Assembly: GCF_000144405.1 (NCBI RefSeq)
Contig: NC_014370.1
Span: 124,001 to 188,000, forward strand
Origin: Prevotella melaninogenica ATCC 25845
GTDB taxonomy: Bacteria > Bacteroidota > Bacteroidia > Bacteroidales > Bacteroidaceae
Direction: 5' to 3'
DNA length: 64,000 bases
Positions within the stretch are counted from its first letter, which is position 1, and every line of letters begins with the position of its first letter. Positions 37,519 through 46,909 of the stretch are shown here, one piece after another. The notes under the pieces were generated by a model. It worked only from the letters and a program-made list of their open reading frames with translations, was not told where the DNA came from and did no database searches. The position numbers and the translations under genes were made by a program.

Positions 37519-38673
37519 ATGAAGCATAAAATCGGAAACATTTTGGCGGCAGGCTTTGCGATTGTTGGACTCGCTGCACTGGCAAGTTGTGCGGGAGAAA
37601 AGTTCCATGTGACAGGTTCTATTGCAAATGCCAAGGACTCTTTGCTCTATTTTGAGCATAACGGACTCAATGGATTTTCTACTGTTGACTCTGTTAAACT
37701 CGATGAAAAGGGCGATTTTTCGTTCTCAGGTGATAAGGTGGATAATCCAGAGTTCTATCGACTTCGCATTGCTGGACAGATTATCAATATTGGTATTGAT
37801 TCTACAGAGACAGTTGATGTGAAGGCTACTTATCCGCAGATGGCTACCGATTATAGTGTGAAGGGTTCCTATGAGAATGAGAAAATCAAGGAATTGGCAC
37901 TGAAGCAAATTGACTTACAAGCACGTTGCCAGTCTATTCTTGCAGAACGTCCTGACCTTGCTGATTCAATTATCACAGTATTGATGAGCGACTATAAGCA
38001 GGATGTATCACGCAACTATATCTTCAAGGAGCCAATGCGTGCCTATAGCTATTTTGCTTTGTTCCAGTATATTGTAATAGGTAATCAAGCACATTTGATA
38101 TTTGATCCATCAAGAGACGTAGCTGACAATAAGGTGTTCGGTGCTGTTGCAACCAGTTGGGATACCTATTATCCGGGTTCAGAGCGTACGCAGAATCTCC
38201 ATAATATCACGATTAAGGGTATGAAGGATGAGCGCATTGTGAAGGCACAGAATAAGCCAGTGGAGATAGAAGCTAAGGAATTAGGTGTTGTCGACCTTCC
38301 ATTACGTGACAACCGTGGTGTAGAACGCCATCTTACTGATTTGAAAGGTAAGGTCGTTCTGCTCGACTTCCATGTCTTTGCAGCAAAGGGTTCTACAGAA
38401 TATATTATGCAACTGCGCGAACTTTACAATAAGTACCATGACCGTGGCTTCGAAATCTATATGGTTTCATTAGACGATAATGCTCATTTCTGGAAAGAGC
38501 AGGTGGCTAATCTGCCATGGATTAATGTCTATGATGATACTGGTATCAGTCAAGCTTATACAGCTCCTGCACAGACGGTTCCAATCATCTATCTCATTGA
38601 TAGAGGTAACAATATTGTGAAGAACCCATCACAGATTAAGAATCTTGAGCAGGAGATTGAGCGTTTGTTATAA
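37519..38673 (+). CDS. TlpA/thioredoxin-fold lipoprotein with DUF4369 domain, lacking CxxC
   Basis: This 384-residue lipoprotein has a signal ending in LASC and an N-terminal DUF4369-like beta domain (about 28-125: FHVTGSIANAKDSLLYFEH). A helical linker follows, then a C-terminal AhpC/TSA-TlpA thioredoxin fold (about 255-384). In the fold, DLKGKVVLLDFHVFAAKGS occupies the place of the usual LVDFWATWCGPC. The two catalytic cysteines correspond to Ala289 and Ser292, and the Trp is also gone. The cis-Pro (QTVPIIYLID) is kept. It therefore cannot do thiol-disulfide exchange at that site and is more likely a binding or chaperone-like protein. It is a single gene with its own promoter and terminator. 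Confidence 0.8.
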   Translation: MKHKIGNILAAGFAIVGLAALASCAGEKFHVTGSIANAKDSLLYFEHNGLNGFSTVDSVKLDEKGDFSFSGDKVDNPEFYRLRIAGQIINIGIDSTETVDVKATYPQMATDYSVKGSYENEKIKELALKQIDLQARCQSILAERPDLADSIITVLMSDYKQDVSRNYIFKEPMRAYSYFALFQYIVIGNQAHLIFDPSRDVADNKVFGAVATSWDTYYPGSERTQNLHNITIKGMKDERIVKAQNKPVEIEAKELGVVDLPLRDNRGVERHLTDLKGKVVLLDFHVFAAKGSTEYIMQLRELYNKYHDRGFEIYMVSLDDNAHFWKEQVANLPWINVYDDTGISQAYTAPAQTVPIIYLIDRGNNIVKNPSQIKNLEQEIERLL

Positions 38674-38721
38674 GAATCAGACATGAATCTTCTATGAGCT
38701 AAGCTGAGAATACTTTGGCAT

Positions 38722-38778
38722 AAAGAAATTAGGTTATTGATATAGAATCTCTATCTCAATAACCTAATTTCTTTTTTA
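38722..38778 (+). terminator. Terminator after the TlpA-like gene
   Basis: AAAGAAATTAGGTTATTGA (38722-38740) pairs with TCAATAACCTAATTTCTTT (38756-38774), followed by TTTTATTT. Confidence 0.88.
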
Positions 38779-39036
38779 TTTAGTTTGCTGTCACTTTTAA
38801 CACTTCTCGTAACCTCTTGTTAAGTAATCATATGCAAGAGTTATTGGAGTGACAGGAGTGACAGCAACTTTTATTTCATGTTTTTACACGTCATACACTA
38901 ACCTCTAAAGCTGTTAGTATCCCCAGTACGCTTGGTCAATGGTTGTCTCTACACTTTTACAAGCTTTTTCTTATTCCGAACTTGTGTATATAATGCTCTT
39001 AGATCTAAGTATGAATTGCCTCTATCATATTAACAT

Positions 39037-39110
39037 TTCGTCTGGTGCGAGGCGTTTGCACCATTGGTGTTAACGATCTGCACAATATGTGCTGGGCACC
39101 TGCATCATAA
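39037..39110. repeat. GCAC-N-GTGC palindromic repeat (family C), copy 4
   Basis: TGCACCATTGGTGTTAACG and CTGCACAATATGTGCTGG are palindromic units like those at 7.1, 16.1 and 23.3 kb. The surrounding gap (38779-39188) shows no gene. Confidence 0.6.
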
Positions 39111-39187
39111 TAGAAAAGCGTGTTATAATTAAAAAATGCCGTTATAATTAGAAGTAAAAAGCTCTATCTTGATTGATTTGGGTTTTA

Positions 39188-39228
39188 AAAAAAAGGCTGA
39201 AACCCAATGAAGGATTTCAGCCTTTAGT
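39188..39228 (-). terminator. Terminator of ispF
   Basis: AAAGGCTGAAA and TTTCAGCCTTT pair around a loop of about 12 bases. On the minus strand the hairpin runs into eight T residues. Confidence 0.8.
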
Positions 39229-39321
39229 CTTTATTATCAATGAGAGATGATAGTATGCTTAGATGTTTATGTCTTTTCCTATATGATGAGGATAATGCTA
39301 AAATACTATGCTTCAATTATC

Positions 39322-39825
39322 TCATGCCTTTACAATCATACAAACTGCGTATGCAGCCATACCATCTTCACGACCAACGAAGCCCATGCGCTCGGAAGTG
39401 GTAGCCTTGATAGATACGGCGTCGATGTCACAACCGATGATATCAGACAGACATTTGCACATAGCAGGGATATGTGGGTTTATCTTTGGACGCTCGGCAC
39501 ATACCGTAGCATCGATGTTTCCTACTCGATAACCCTTTGTTGCCAAGAGGTCAATGGTCTTGCGAAGAATGACCTTTGAGTCCATATCGAGTGTGTCAGC
39601 AGAGGTGTCGGGGAAATGATAACCAATATCGCGCATATTAGCAGCACCGAGTAGGGCATCACAGATAGCGTGAATGAGTACGTCAGCATCACTGTGTCCA
39701 AGGAGTCCAAGGGTATGCTCAATTTTGATACCACCTAAATATAGGTCGCGTCCTTCAACGAGTTTGTGTACGTCGTATCCCATTCCGACACGGAAAGATG
39801 GGATGGATAGGGTAGAATTGGTCAT
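39322..39825 (-). CDS. ispF: 2-C-methyl-D-erythritol 2,4-cyclodiphosphate synthase
   Basis: This 167-residue enzyme of the MEP isoprenoid pathway converts CDP-methylerythritol 2-phosphate to the cyclic diphosphate and releases CMP. The metal ligands appear in GMGYDVHKL (Asp, His) and in LLGHSDADVLIHAICDALLG. The C-terminal substrate loop SIKATTSERMGFVGREDG is intact. The length is typical. It lies downstream of porV on the same strand, with a 190-base gap. Confidence 0.96.
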   Translation of the reverse strand: MTNSTLSIPSFRVGMGYDVHKLVEGRDLYLGGIKIEHTLGLLGHSDADVLIHAICDALLGAANMRDIGYHFPDTSADTLDMDSKVILRKTIDLLATKGYRVGNIDATVCAERPKINPHIPAMCKCLSDIIGCDIDAVSIKATTSERMGFVGREDGMAAYAVCMIVKA

Positions 39826-39983
39826 ATTCTTATATAAGGAGAACCTTCCTGTTACCCTGCAAAGGAGGGGGATGTCTATACAAATAGATAAGCAGAAGGT
39901 TGGTTGAGAGTTAATGCTAAATAATTAATGAATAAGGTAAGAAGCGGATAACTAAGTCTGCTCTAATAGTTTCCCATTAGGTT

Positions 39984-40015
39984 CTCCCCTCCTTCGGAGG
40001 GGCTGGGGGAGGTCT
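39984..40015 (-). repeat. C-rich hairpin touching the porV stop codon
   Basis: On the minus strand, AGACCTCCCCCAGCCCCTCC then GAAGGAGGGG follow the porV stop. It is the same design as at 7276-7310 after the helicase. Confidence 0.6.
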
Positions 40016-41182
40016 TTACCTCCTCTTAAACAAATCTTTTATACCATCCATGTCAAATGATAAAGAGAAACGGAGGGTCTGATCAAGTGGGTTGTTCTTA
40101 GCTGTTGCAATAACATATCCGGCATCCAGTGAGAAGACATTCATCTTGAAGCCTGCACCGACAGTGAAGTACTTGCGGTTACCTTTGTTTTCGCTTTCGT
40201 GGTGGTAACCAGCACGGAGTGAGAACTTATCATTATAAGTATATTCAGCACCTAAGCTCCACTGAATCTCCTGTAACTCTTCAGAAGCACCATTAGGTGC
40301 ATCACCGAAGCTCTTGAAGATACCAGAGATAGAAGATACGTCATAATATTCCTTCTGAAGACGGTTATCATAGTCTACCTGTGTTTCATCAGCCTTGCGC
40401 TTTGGATAGGTAGGGACTAATAACTTATTAGCATCAGCAGCAATGGTAAAACGGTTGAATTCATCGATAGGAATCATCAACGAAGCACCTAAACGAAGGT
40501 TGGTTGGGATGAACTCAGAGCGATTATCACCACCGAAGGTAATCTTTGAACCGATGTTTGAAATATTCATACCTAAGCCCAACTGGCACTCACGCTCACC
40601 GATATTGATATAGTTCTGATAATAGCAAGACAAGTCGGCTGCAAAGGCAGAACCTGGCGCGGTATCATCGGTATAGTTATAGGTAAGGTCAGAGTATATC
40701 CAACGTACAGCCGCACCTAATGAGAAATGCTCACTCAACATCAGAGAGTAGGCTACGTCCATTGACATCTCATAAGGGTTAATGGTCATGTTAGATCCGT
40801 CAGTCATCTGTACTTCACCCAAAGAGAAGTAGCGCATAGAAGCTGAGACTGCACTGTAATCACCGATACGATAGTAACCAGAAAGATAAGCCAAGTCGAT
40901 GTCACTCACCAACTGGCGAAGCCAAGGAGTGTAGTTTAGTGAAACACCCGCACGAGAAATATTAAAAGGATATTTTGCAGGGTTCCAATACTGTGAATTC
41001 ACATCTGGGTCGGTAGCAGCACCAACGTCACCCATACCTGCAGCACGTGCATCAGGAGCGATAGTCTGTGAGGTAACAGATGTGTTGACTGGATTAAAAA
41101 TGTCTTTCTTATCCTGAGCGAAAACGGTAGATGAGGCAAATACCGTCAGTGAGAGGATGGCTATACGAAGCTTATTAATCAT
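40016..41182 (-). CDS. porV: Type IX secretion system outer-membrane shuttle PorV
   Basis: This 388-residue outer-membrane beta-barrel of the FadL/PorV group has a signal peptide (about 1-22, FASSTVFAQ). The conserved N-terminal motif PDARAAGMGDVGAATDPDVN is followed by NPAKYPF. PorV receives CTD proteins from the translocon and hands them to the sortase PorU. The porU-porV order and 60-base spacing match the arrangement in Porphyromonas gingivalis. The C-terminal strand ends in F-type residues before KRR. A C-rich hairpin follows the stop. Confidence 0.93.
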   Translation of the reverse strand: MINKLRIAILSLTVFASSTVFAQDKKDIFNPVNTSVTSQTIAPDARAAGMGDVGAATDPDVNSQYWNPAKYPFNISRAGVSLNYTPWLRQLVSDIDLAYLSGYYRIGDYSAVSASMRYFSLGEVQMTDGSNMTINPYEMSMDVAYSLMLSEHFSLGAAVRWIYSDLTYNYTDDTAPGSAFAADLSCYYQNYINIGERECQLGLGMNISNIGSKITFGGDNRSEFIPTNLRLGASLMIPIDEFNRFTIAADANKLLVPTYPKRKADETQVDYDNRLQKEYYDVSSISGIFKSFGDAPNGASEELQEIQWSLGAEYTYNDKFSLRAGYHHESENKGNRKYFTVGAGFKMNVFSLDAGYVIATAKNNPLDQTLRFSLSFDMDGIKDLFKRR

Positions 41183-41242
41183 TCTATTTTAATTGGATTG
41201 CTTATTAAATGTTGCTATATGGATTGAAACGTTCGTTCTGTG

Positions 41243-44200
41243 TTATTTATTGTCTAAGATAATTAGTTTCTTAGCTTTCGATACCTTTGTCGCACCATTA
41301 CTGCTGAGGCGTACTCGATAGAGGTAGACACCTGTCTTGAGTCTTGCTCCACTCTCAACGGTAAGGTCCCAGTTGGCTGTAATGGCATTGCCCGATGCAA
41401 CACCAGTCTCACTGCGGTGCCATAGGAGGCGACCGCTCATATCGAATACTTCAATGTCAATATCGACATCTGAACCAATATAGTTGTGCGTAACAATGAA
41501 TGTCGTCTCTGTCGTGGCAGGATTCTTAGAAGCATTGACACTATAGATTTCTGGTGCCAGTCCTTTTACAACCTTGAACTGTAATGTAACGGTTGAAGGG
41601 TTGTTCTGTATGTCCCACGCACGGAACTGCAGAGTGTGTGGTCCCTCAGAAAGCTCAGGCAGACTAAAGCCTGTTGTTCCTGATGTATAGCTACCGAAGT
41701 CATATCGGAAGTTATCATTCAGAATATAGGTTTGCGTCAACTTGCCGTCGATGGTCAACTGCATGTCATGTCCGATACCATTACCAGAAGCGTTGATACC
41801 ATCTTTATCCGTTATCTGTGCAAAGAAGTAAGGAGTACTATTGACCTCACCACCATTGACAAAAGAAGGAGAATTGAGATAAGCATAGATTGATGGACCA
41901 ATAGAGTCGTTGTATACAATCTCTGAACCATCAATCGTGAAGCCATCTTCATGTCCTTGTGCCATGAGGGTGTGGTTGTCGTTAATGGCAGATAGGTTCA
42001 TCAAGCCTGTTCCTGCTGCATAGTTGATGTCACGTGGTACGGCGAAGGTGAATGTAAACTCACCATTCTTGATACTGTCTGTACCATTGTATAGCACTTT
42101 CTGTCGATCGTAATATTGGAACGCACTTGCGGATGTATCCTCTTGCTTCTTACAGGTAATAAGTTCTTTTGTGTCACGTACGGTAGCAGTGAGTAGCCCC
42201 TTGAAGTCACCTTGCTTACTACCATTCTTTGCAATGTAACCTTTGACAGTTACAACGGAGCCACCTTTGAGTACAACAGAACCTGTCGTACTTGGTGTTT
42301 GTCCATTGATTGTCTCCACTTTTACCTCTAATGTTGGGAGGTTCAGTGAGAGAGCAGGGTCGCCTAATAAAGCATATTGCAGTTTATTTGGTGTGAGGTC
42401 GCTGTTAGAATTAATCAACTCACATTTAGCTAAACGCTGTGCTTCGCCCAATGTGGTTGGTTTACCATTTGTAAAGCTAAGTACATGCTTGAGGAAGGCG
42501 GTATTGATTGCCTTGTTATAGTAAGCATATACCGTACGAGTAGTACCCCAGAAAGCAACAGAGCCACCCTTCTTGTTTAGCATTGCTGCTTCACCGATAG
42601 TTGGGATAGTACCATCGTATGGCATAATATCACAGCTGGCGGTAATCCAAAGTGGTAGATTAGCGTTGGTAAAGTTGGCATAGTCGTTGAGGCGGAGTAC
42701 TGCTTCATGAGAGATCTGGTCTTCCTTTCCGTGACCAGCATAATCCATGATAAGTGCACCTTGTGCCTGTTGCTGCTTGATAATAGCACTTACCTCAGGG
42801 TAGGTGTTACCAGTTGCAGACGATATACGGGTGTAAGCATCCCACATCACCTTCTTTACTTGATAGTCAGGATAGGTCGACATAATGGTTTCTGCGGTCT
42901 CATTGACATCGTGCATGTGGAGATTATTGTTTCCATCATCACCCATGAACATGATAATATTCTCCCAACTTCCGCCATTCTTGTTCTCAGCATATCCGAT
43001 TGTCTTATCAACTAATACCTTTGCATCTGATATCTCTGTCACAGGAAAGCGCCCAACTCCAAGGTCTTCTTTGTCGCGTCTTAACAAGTCTCCACCTTCT
43101 CCATCATCCATCAACGTAAACCAACCATCATTGACATAGCAGTCGGTCTCGCTGAATGAGTTTTCACTCTCGTAGGCAAGAAGATAGTCATCAGGGTTAA
43201 GGTTACGACAAGCACTGGTAACCATACGGTTGTCCCATACGCAGTCGCCAAAGAGTAGGAGCGACTGTGGGAGATTGTTACTGGTAGCACGGTCGTAAAG
43301 CATCTTCATATAACGGCGGTAAGCCATTGCATCAGGTGTCCCACTGGAGAATTCATTATAGAGTTCGTCTGCTGGGACAATACGTACAGAAATATTATCG
43401 TGTGTACGATGGAAGTCGGCTAATCGTTCTGCCTGGGCTAATAACTTCTGACTTGTAGGGATGATAATCACCATGTTGACAGGTTCGTCAGCATGATGGT
43501 CTTGATTGGTTATGTTGTAAACATACTCTGGGGCAGGGAAAGAAGCCTTCAAAGAAGGTGCTGGCGCAGGAGTAGAGTAAGTCATGATGAGGTAGTCAAG
43601 ACGTGCTGGACCACCAGATAGGGTTGTCAGTTTGATGCTATCAACTGCATGGAGGGTGTTGAGGGTATAGGTTCTTACTTCTTCATATCCTTTGTCAAAG
43701 GATTCTTGTGGTGTGACTCTTATGTCGCCAAGATATTGACCATTTGCTTCTACCTTTACAACTGAAGTATAGGTACCTGTTGTTACGGCTACCGTTAGTT
43801 TTGCACTTGTAGCACGTGCTTTGTTTGCCAAGGTGAACACCTTACCTTCGTTCAGTTTTAATGGAGTCTCTTCAAAGAGGTTTCGACCTCCGTGATACCA
43901 ACTGAAGTTATCTACCTCATGCAGACTATGATAGTCACCTGCTGATGGATAGAAACTGTTGAGGAAGGTTGTGCTATCTGAAACAGTTGCAGGAGCACTG
44001 TTGTTGTCTTCTGTTAGGAAGTAATAACCATAGTTAGAATAAGGGTTGCGGATTCTCTTTACCGATGTGTTGCTTTCCCAACTAACAGGTCCACGTGCAT
44101 AGAAGAGCCGTCTACCATTACTATTATAGGTTGGTACCTCTTTTAAATCATCAAATGAAGTGATGTCGTCAGCTGTAAGAACCTCCTTCTGCAAGTTTCC

Positions 44201-44842
44201 ACCATAGCCATAGATTTTGACTTTGTCAATATTAGAGAAGCCGGCACGACGGATTAGATCATTGGTCAACTGATAGACACCATTAGCAGGAACACGTATC
44301 TTTGCCCACTTACCACTTGCAAGAACGGAATGTGCAGCGTAGCGATTTGAGACAGTAGATACCGATATGCCACCGGTACGAGTCTCAATACCTTTTGTCT
44401 TCTTCGTCGTTGTTTTCTTAGGACGAGATGTAAGCGCTATCATGAAACTGACGAGGAACTGCTTCTTTCCATTGCGCTGAACGATAGGCATTAGAGATAT
44501 CTCTAATACACCACGCTTACGTTCCACAGTCATCTGCTGATGTATCTCTGGTAATGCAGGAGGGACAACACTTGTCAATGCATTGTAGCGTTCAATGTCT
44601 GCCTTGCTCATGTCCATAAACTCAGGATAGCGTATCTCCAATTCGTAGATAGAATCAGCGTACTGTTCACCAACAGGGATAGCATAACGGAAAAGTGGCA
44701 ATAGCGAGTCTATTGTCACATCTTGAACCGTTAGGTTGAAAAATCTTTGCTGTTGAGCTGATAGTTTTATACAACCCAACAGAAGTATAAGGCAGAGTAT
44801 TGCTGAACGTTTCATTAACAGCTTGTTGATTCCTTTCGTCAT
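41243..44842 (-). CDS. porU: Type IX secretion system sortase PorU (C25 family)
   Basis: This 1199-residue exported C25 cysteine peptidase has the catalytic dyad His704 in DYAGHGKED and Cys737 in WITASCDIMPYDG. The 33-residue spacing equals His657/Cys690 of P. gingivalis PorU. It starts with a signal peptide (hydrophobic LCLILLLGCIKLSA); a nearer Met at MKRSAILC may be the true start. The C-terminus is a CTD-type Ig-like domain (GVYLYRVRLSSNG). PorU removes the CTD of T9SS cargo and attaches A-LPS. It is co-oriented with porV; likely cargo in this window includes the GH66 and GH16 enzymes. Confidence 0.94.
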   Translation of the reverse strand: MTKGINKLLMKRSAILCLILLLGCIKLSAQQQRFFNLTVQDVTIDSLLPLFRYAIPVGEQYADSIYELEIRYPEFMDMSKADIERYNALTSVVPPALPEIHQQMTVERKRGVLEISLMPIVQRNGKKQFLVSFMIALTSRPKKTTTKKTKGIETRTGGISVSTVSNRYAAHSVLASGKWAKIRVPANGVYQLTNDLIRRAGFSNIDKVKIYGYGGNLQKEVLTADDITSFDDLKEVPTYNSNGRRLFYARGPVSWESNTSVKRIRNPYSNYGYYFLTEDNNSAPATVSDSTTFLNSFYPSAGDYHSLHEVDNFSWYHGGRNLFEETPLKLNEGKVFTLANKARATSAKLTVAVTTGTYTSVVKVEANGQYLGDIRVTPQESFDKGYEEVRTYTLNTLHAVDSIKLTTLSGGPARLDYLIMTYSTPAPAPSLKASFPAPEYVYNITNQDHHADEPVNMVIIIPTSQKLLAQAERLADFHRTHDNISVRIVPADELYNEFSSGTPDAMAYRRYMKMLYDRATSNNLPQSLLLFGDCVWDNRMVTSACRNLNPDDYLLAYESENSFSETDCYVNDGWFTLMDDGEGGDLLRRDKEDLGVGRFPVTEISDAKVLVDKTIGYAENKNGGSWENIIMFMGDDGNNNLHMHDVNETAETIMSTYPDYQVKKVMWDAYTRISSATGNTYPEVSAIIKQQQAQGALIMDYAGHGKEDQISHEAVLRLNDYANFTNANLPLWITASCDIMPYDGTIPTIGEAAMLNKKGGSVAFWGTTRTVYAYYNKAINTAFLKHVLSFTNGKPTTLGEAQRLAKCELINSNSDLTPNKLQYALLGDPALSLNLPTLEVKVETINGQTPSTTGSVVLKGGSVVTVKGYIAKNGSKQGDFKGLLTATVRDTKELITCKKQEDTSASAFQYYDRQKVLYNGTDSIKNGEFTFTFAVPRDINYAAGTGLMNLSAINDNHTLMAQGHEDGFTIDGSEIVYNDSIGPSIYAYLNSPSFVNGGEVNSTPYFFAQITDKDGINASGNGIGHDMQLTIDGKLTQTYILNDNFRYDFGSYTSGTTGFSLPELSEGPHTLQFRAWDIQNNPSTVTLQFKVVKGLAPEIYSVNASKNPATTETTFIVTHNYIGSDVDIDIEVFDMSGRLLWHRSETGVASGNAITANWDLTVESGARLKTGVYLYRVRLSSNGATKVSKAKKLIILDNK

Positions 44843-44977
44843 TTTATTGATGTATTCCTTCTTAAGTCTTTTTGTCAGTTATTCCCTCTGTTCGGTTGAT
44901 TATTTGAGTTCCTTAATTGGAGAGTATAGAAATCTATGTTGTAATCGTTTAGAAGTCTTTCACTTACTCTCCTTATT

Positions 44978-45595
44978 TTACTTGCAATTAAAGTCGAGAA
45001 CCTTTCTCTCTTCAATGTATCCTTCCATATGGTCATTGATATGTACAAGTCCACAACCTGATGGACAGCCTGTATAGATGATGTCGCCAGTCTTGAGGGT
45101 AAAGTAGCGACTAATGTAACTGATGATTTCATCTACTTTGTATAGCATGTCAGTTGTACATCCTTCCTGAACCGTCTGTCCATTGATGTCAAGGTGGAAG
45201 CGGAGTCGTTGTACATCAAGGAATTTATCCTTTGATATCCATTCGCCTAAAGCAGCCGAACCATCAAATCCTTTGCAGAGGTCCCATGGTAGTCCTTGCG
45301 CTCTTAGCTTTTGTTGTAATTCGCGAGCTGTGAAGTCAATACCAACTGTCACAGCATCGTAGTATCTATGAGCGAAGCGCTCTGAGATGGTCTTCCCCAA
45401 TCGACAGATACGCACCACGAGTTCCGTTTCATATTCAATCGTTCCCAGGTCATCGGGAATGAAGAAAGGCTTTTTATCTTTCAGTAGGGCAGAGTCTGCC
45501 TTAGTGAAGATTACTGGTCCTTCCTTTTTAGATAACGTTTCGTTTAGCGATTTATTATGTTCGGCATAATTCATGCCGACTGCAAAGATTTTCAT
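44978..45595 (-). CDS. Fumarylacetoacetate hydrolase-family protein
   Basis: This 205-residue protein is a single-domain FAH-fold enzyme. The family pattern appears as KIFAVGMNYAEHNK, IEYETELVVRICRLGK with the metal-binding Glu pair, GIDFTARELQQKL and IYTGCPSGCG. Family members hydrolyse or decarboxylate 2-keto or acylpyruvate-type compounds; the substrate is unknown. Length and missing extra domain fit the small bacterial FahA/YcgM type. It lies upstream of porU on the same strand (135-base gap) and 9 bp-period repeats lie just 5' of its start. Confidence 0.85.
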   Translation of the reverse strand: MKIFAVGMNYAEHNKSLNETLSKKEGPVIFTKADSALLKDKKPFFIPDDLGTIEYETELVVRICRLGKTISERFAHRYYDAVTVGIDFTARELQQKLRAQGLPWDLCKGFDGSAALGEWISKDKFLDVQRLRFHLDINGQTVQEGCTTDMLYKVDEIISYISRYFTLKTGDIIYTGCPSGCGLVHINDHMEGYIEERKVLDFNCK

Positions 45596-45614
45596 TGTTG
45601 GTAGTTTTAGGAAA

Positions 45615-45704
45615 TTATTGGGCTTATTGGCCCAATTAGTCTTATTAGCCCAATTAGCCTTATTAGCCTTATTAGTCCAATTAGCCCAATTAGTCTAATA
45701 AGCC
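45615..45704. repeat. 9-bp tandem array (locus 3), ten units
   Basis: Ten contiguous 9-base units of consensus YWATTRGYC: TTATTGGGC, TTATTGGCC, CAATTAGTC, TTATTAGCC, CAATTAGCC, TTATTAGCC, TTATTAGTC, CAATTAGCC, CAATTAGTC, TAATAAGCC. It fills the gap between tsf and the FAH gene and ends 20 bases upstream of the FAH start. Confidence 0.85.
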
Positions 45705-45722
45705 CTAACTTCTAATAAAAGA

Positions 45723-45756
45723 GAGTTGCAGGAGCCTAATGGCTATCCTGCAACTC
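45723..45756 (-). terminator. Terminator of the rplM-rpsI-rpsB-tsf operon
   Basis: GAGTTGCAGGA (45723-45733) pairs with TCCTGCAACTC (45746-45756). On the minus strand it is followed by TCTTTTATT. Confidence 0.85.
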
Positions 45757-45786
45757 CCATATCTTTCTTCTAATGAAGCTCTGTGA

Positions 45787-46785
45787 TTACTCTGCAGCGA
45801 GAGTGAAGCGCTTGTAAGCAACAATCTTAAGATCCTTGCTCTGAGCCTTAAGCCACTCGCTAACGCTCTGCTTGTCGCCATCACCGAACTGGAACTCCTG
45901 ATCAACGAGACAATTCTCCTTGAAGAACTTGTTCAGACGACCCTTAGCGATGTTCTGAATCATATCCTCGTTGAGGTTTGCAGCCTTCTCAGCAGCAACA
46001 GTGTTGCGAATCTCGATAGCCTTGTCAGCCTCCTCACGTGTCAACCAACCCTTCTTGATGTTAGACTCGATGTGGTCTTCACTGTCAACGAGGTTAGCGT
46101 TGATACCTGCCTTCTTGATAGCAGCAACAACAGCCTTCTCAATCTGCTCTTCCTTAGTCTTCTCAACAGCAACCTTGAACTCCTCGTCCTTAACAGACTG
46201 TGGAATAGATGCCTCGTCAAGAGCTACTGGCTTCATAGCTGCAACCTGCATAGCTACCTTGTGACCAGCCTCCTCGTTGTTCTCATTGAGCTGAACGATA
46301 GTTGCGAGAGTGTGCTTGTTCATATGGTCATAAACAGACAAGTTCTCACCCTCAAGGAAGTTGTAGCCGTCGAGCTCCATCTTCTCACCAGTAACACCAG
46401 AACGCTGCTGAACTGCTGTAGCAGCATCCTCGCCATTAGCGAGCTTAAGTGTCTTAACCTCATCAAGGCTCTTGCACTTGTTAGCAACAGCAGCGTCCAG
46501 AATCTCCTGAACGAGGGCGATGAAGTCCTGACCATTAGCAACGAAGTCTGTCTCACACTTGATAGCAACCATAGCAGCAAAACCATCTACCTGCTTAACG
46601 AGTACACAACCGTTTGATGTCTCACGGTCAGAACGCTTAGCAGCGATAGCCAAACCACGCTCACGGATCAATTCCTTTGCCTTTTCGTAATCGCCTTCAG
46701 CCTCTGTGAGTGCCTTCTTTACGTCAGCCAGACCTGCGCCAGTCATAGCGCGGAGCTTCTTGATATCTTCAATAGATATAGCCAT
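45787..46785 (-). CDS. tsf: Elongation factor Ts
   Basis: This 332-residue EF-Ts is longer than the 283-residue E. coli form, as is usual in Bacteroidetes. The N-terminal UBA-like domain contains LRAMTGAGLADVKKALTEAE, and the core includes KCETDFVANGQDF with the TDF motif that contacts EF-Tu. EF-Ts exchanges GDP for GTP on EF-Tu. It is the last gene of the rplM-rpsI-rpsB-tsf cluster, 124 bases after rpsB, with a paired stem in the gap. Confidence 0.96.
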   Translation of the reverse strand: MAISIEDIKKLRAMTGAGLADVKKALTEAEGDYEKAKELIRERGLAIAAKRSDRETSNGCVLVKQVDGFAAMVAIKCETDFVANGQDFIALVQEILDAAVANKCKSLDEVKTLKLANGEDAATAVQQRSGVTGEKMELDGYNFLEGENLSVYDHMNKHTLATIVQLNENNEEAGHKVAMQVAAMKPVALDEASIPQSVKDEEFKVAVEKTKEEQIEKAVVAAIKKAGINANLVDSEDHIESNIKKGWLTREEADKAIEIRNTVAAEKAANLNEDMIQNIAKGRLNKFFKENCLVDQEFQFGDGDKQSVSEWLKAQSKDLKIVAYKRFTLAAE

Positions 46786-46818
46786 TTTTTGTTTTCCTTT
46801 CTAATATTATTAAATATT

Positions 46819-46895
46819 GTGGGCGTTGATGAGGGATAATAAACTTCACGTATTATAAATAATATAGAAGCTCATTAGCACTCACCAGCGCCCAC
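46819..46895 (-). promoter_or_regulatory. Intercistronic hairpin between rpsB and tsf
   Basis: GTGGGCGTTGATGAG (46819-46833) pairs with CTCACCAGCGCCCAC (46881-46895), 15 positions with two G-U/mismatch sites, around a 47-base AT-rich loop. No T-run follows on the minus strand. A partial attenuator or processing site would set the S2:EF-Ts ratio. Confidence 0.6.
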
Positions 46896-46909
46896 TATGT
46901 TTCTTTTAA

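Noticed and set aside
45615..45704. Possible CRISPR array
   Set aside because: The units are 9 bases with no unique spacers and no cas genes, so it is a simple tandem repeat.
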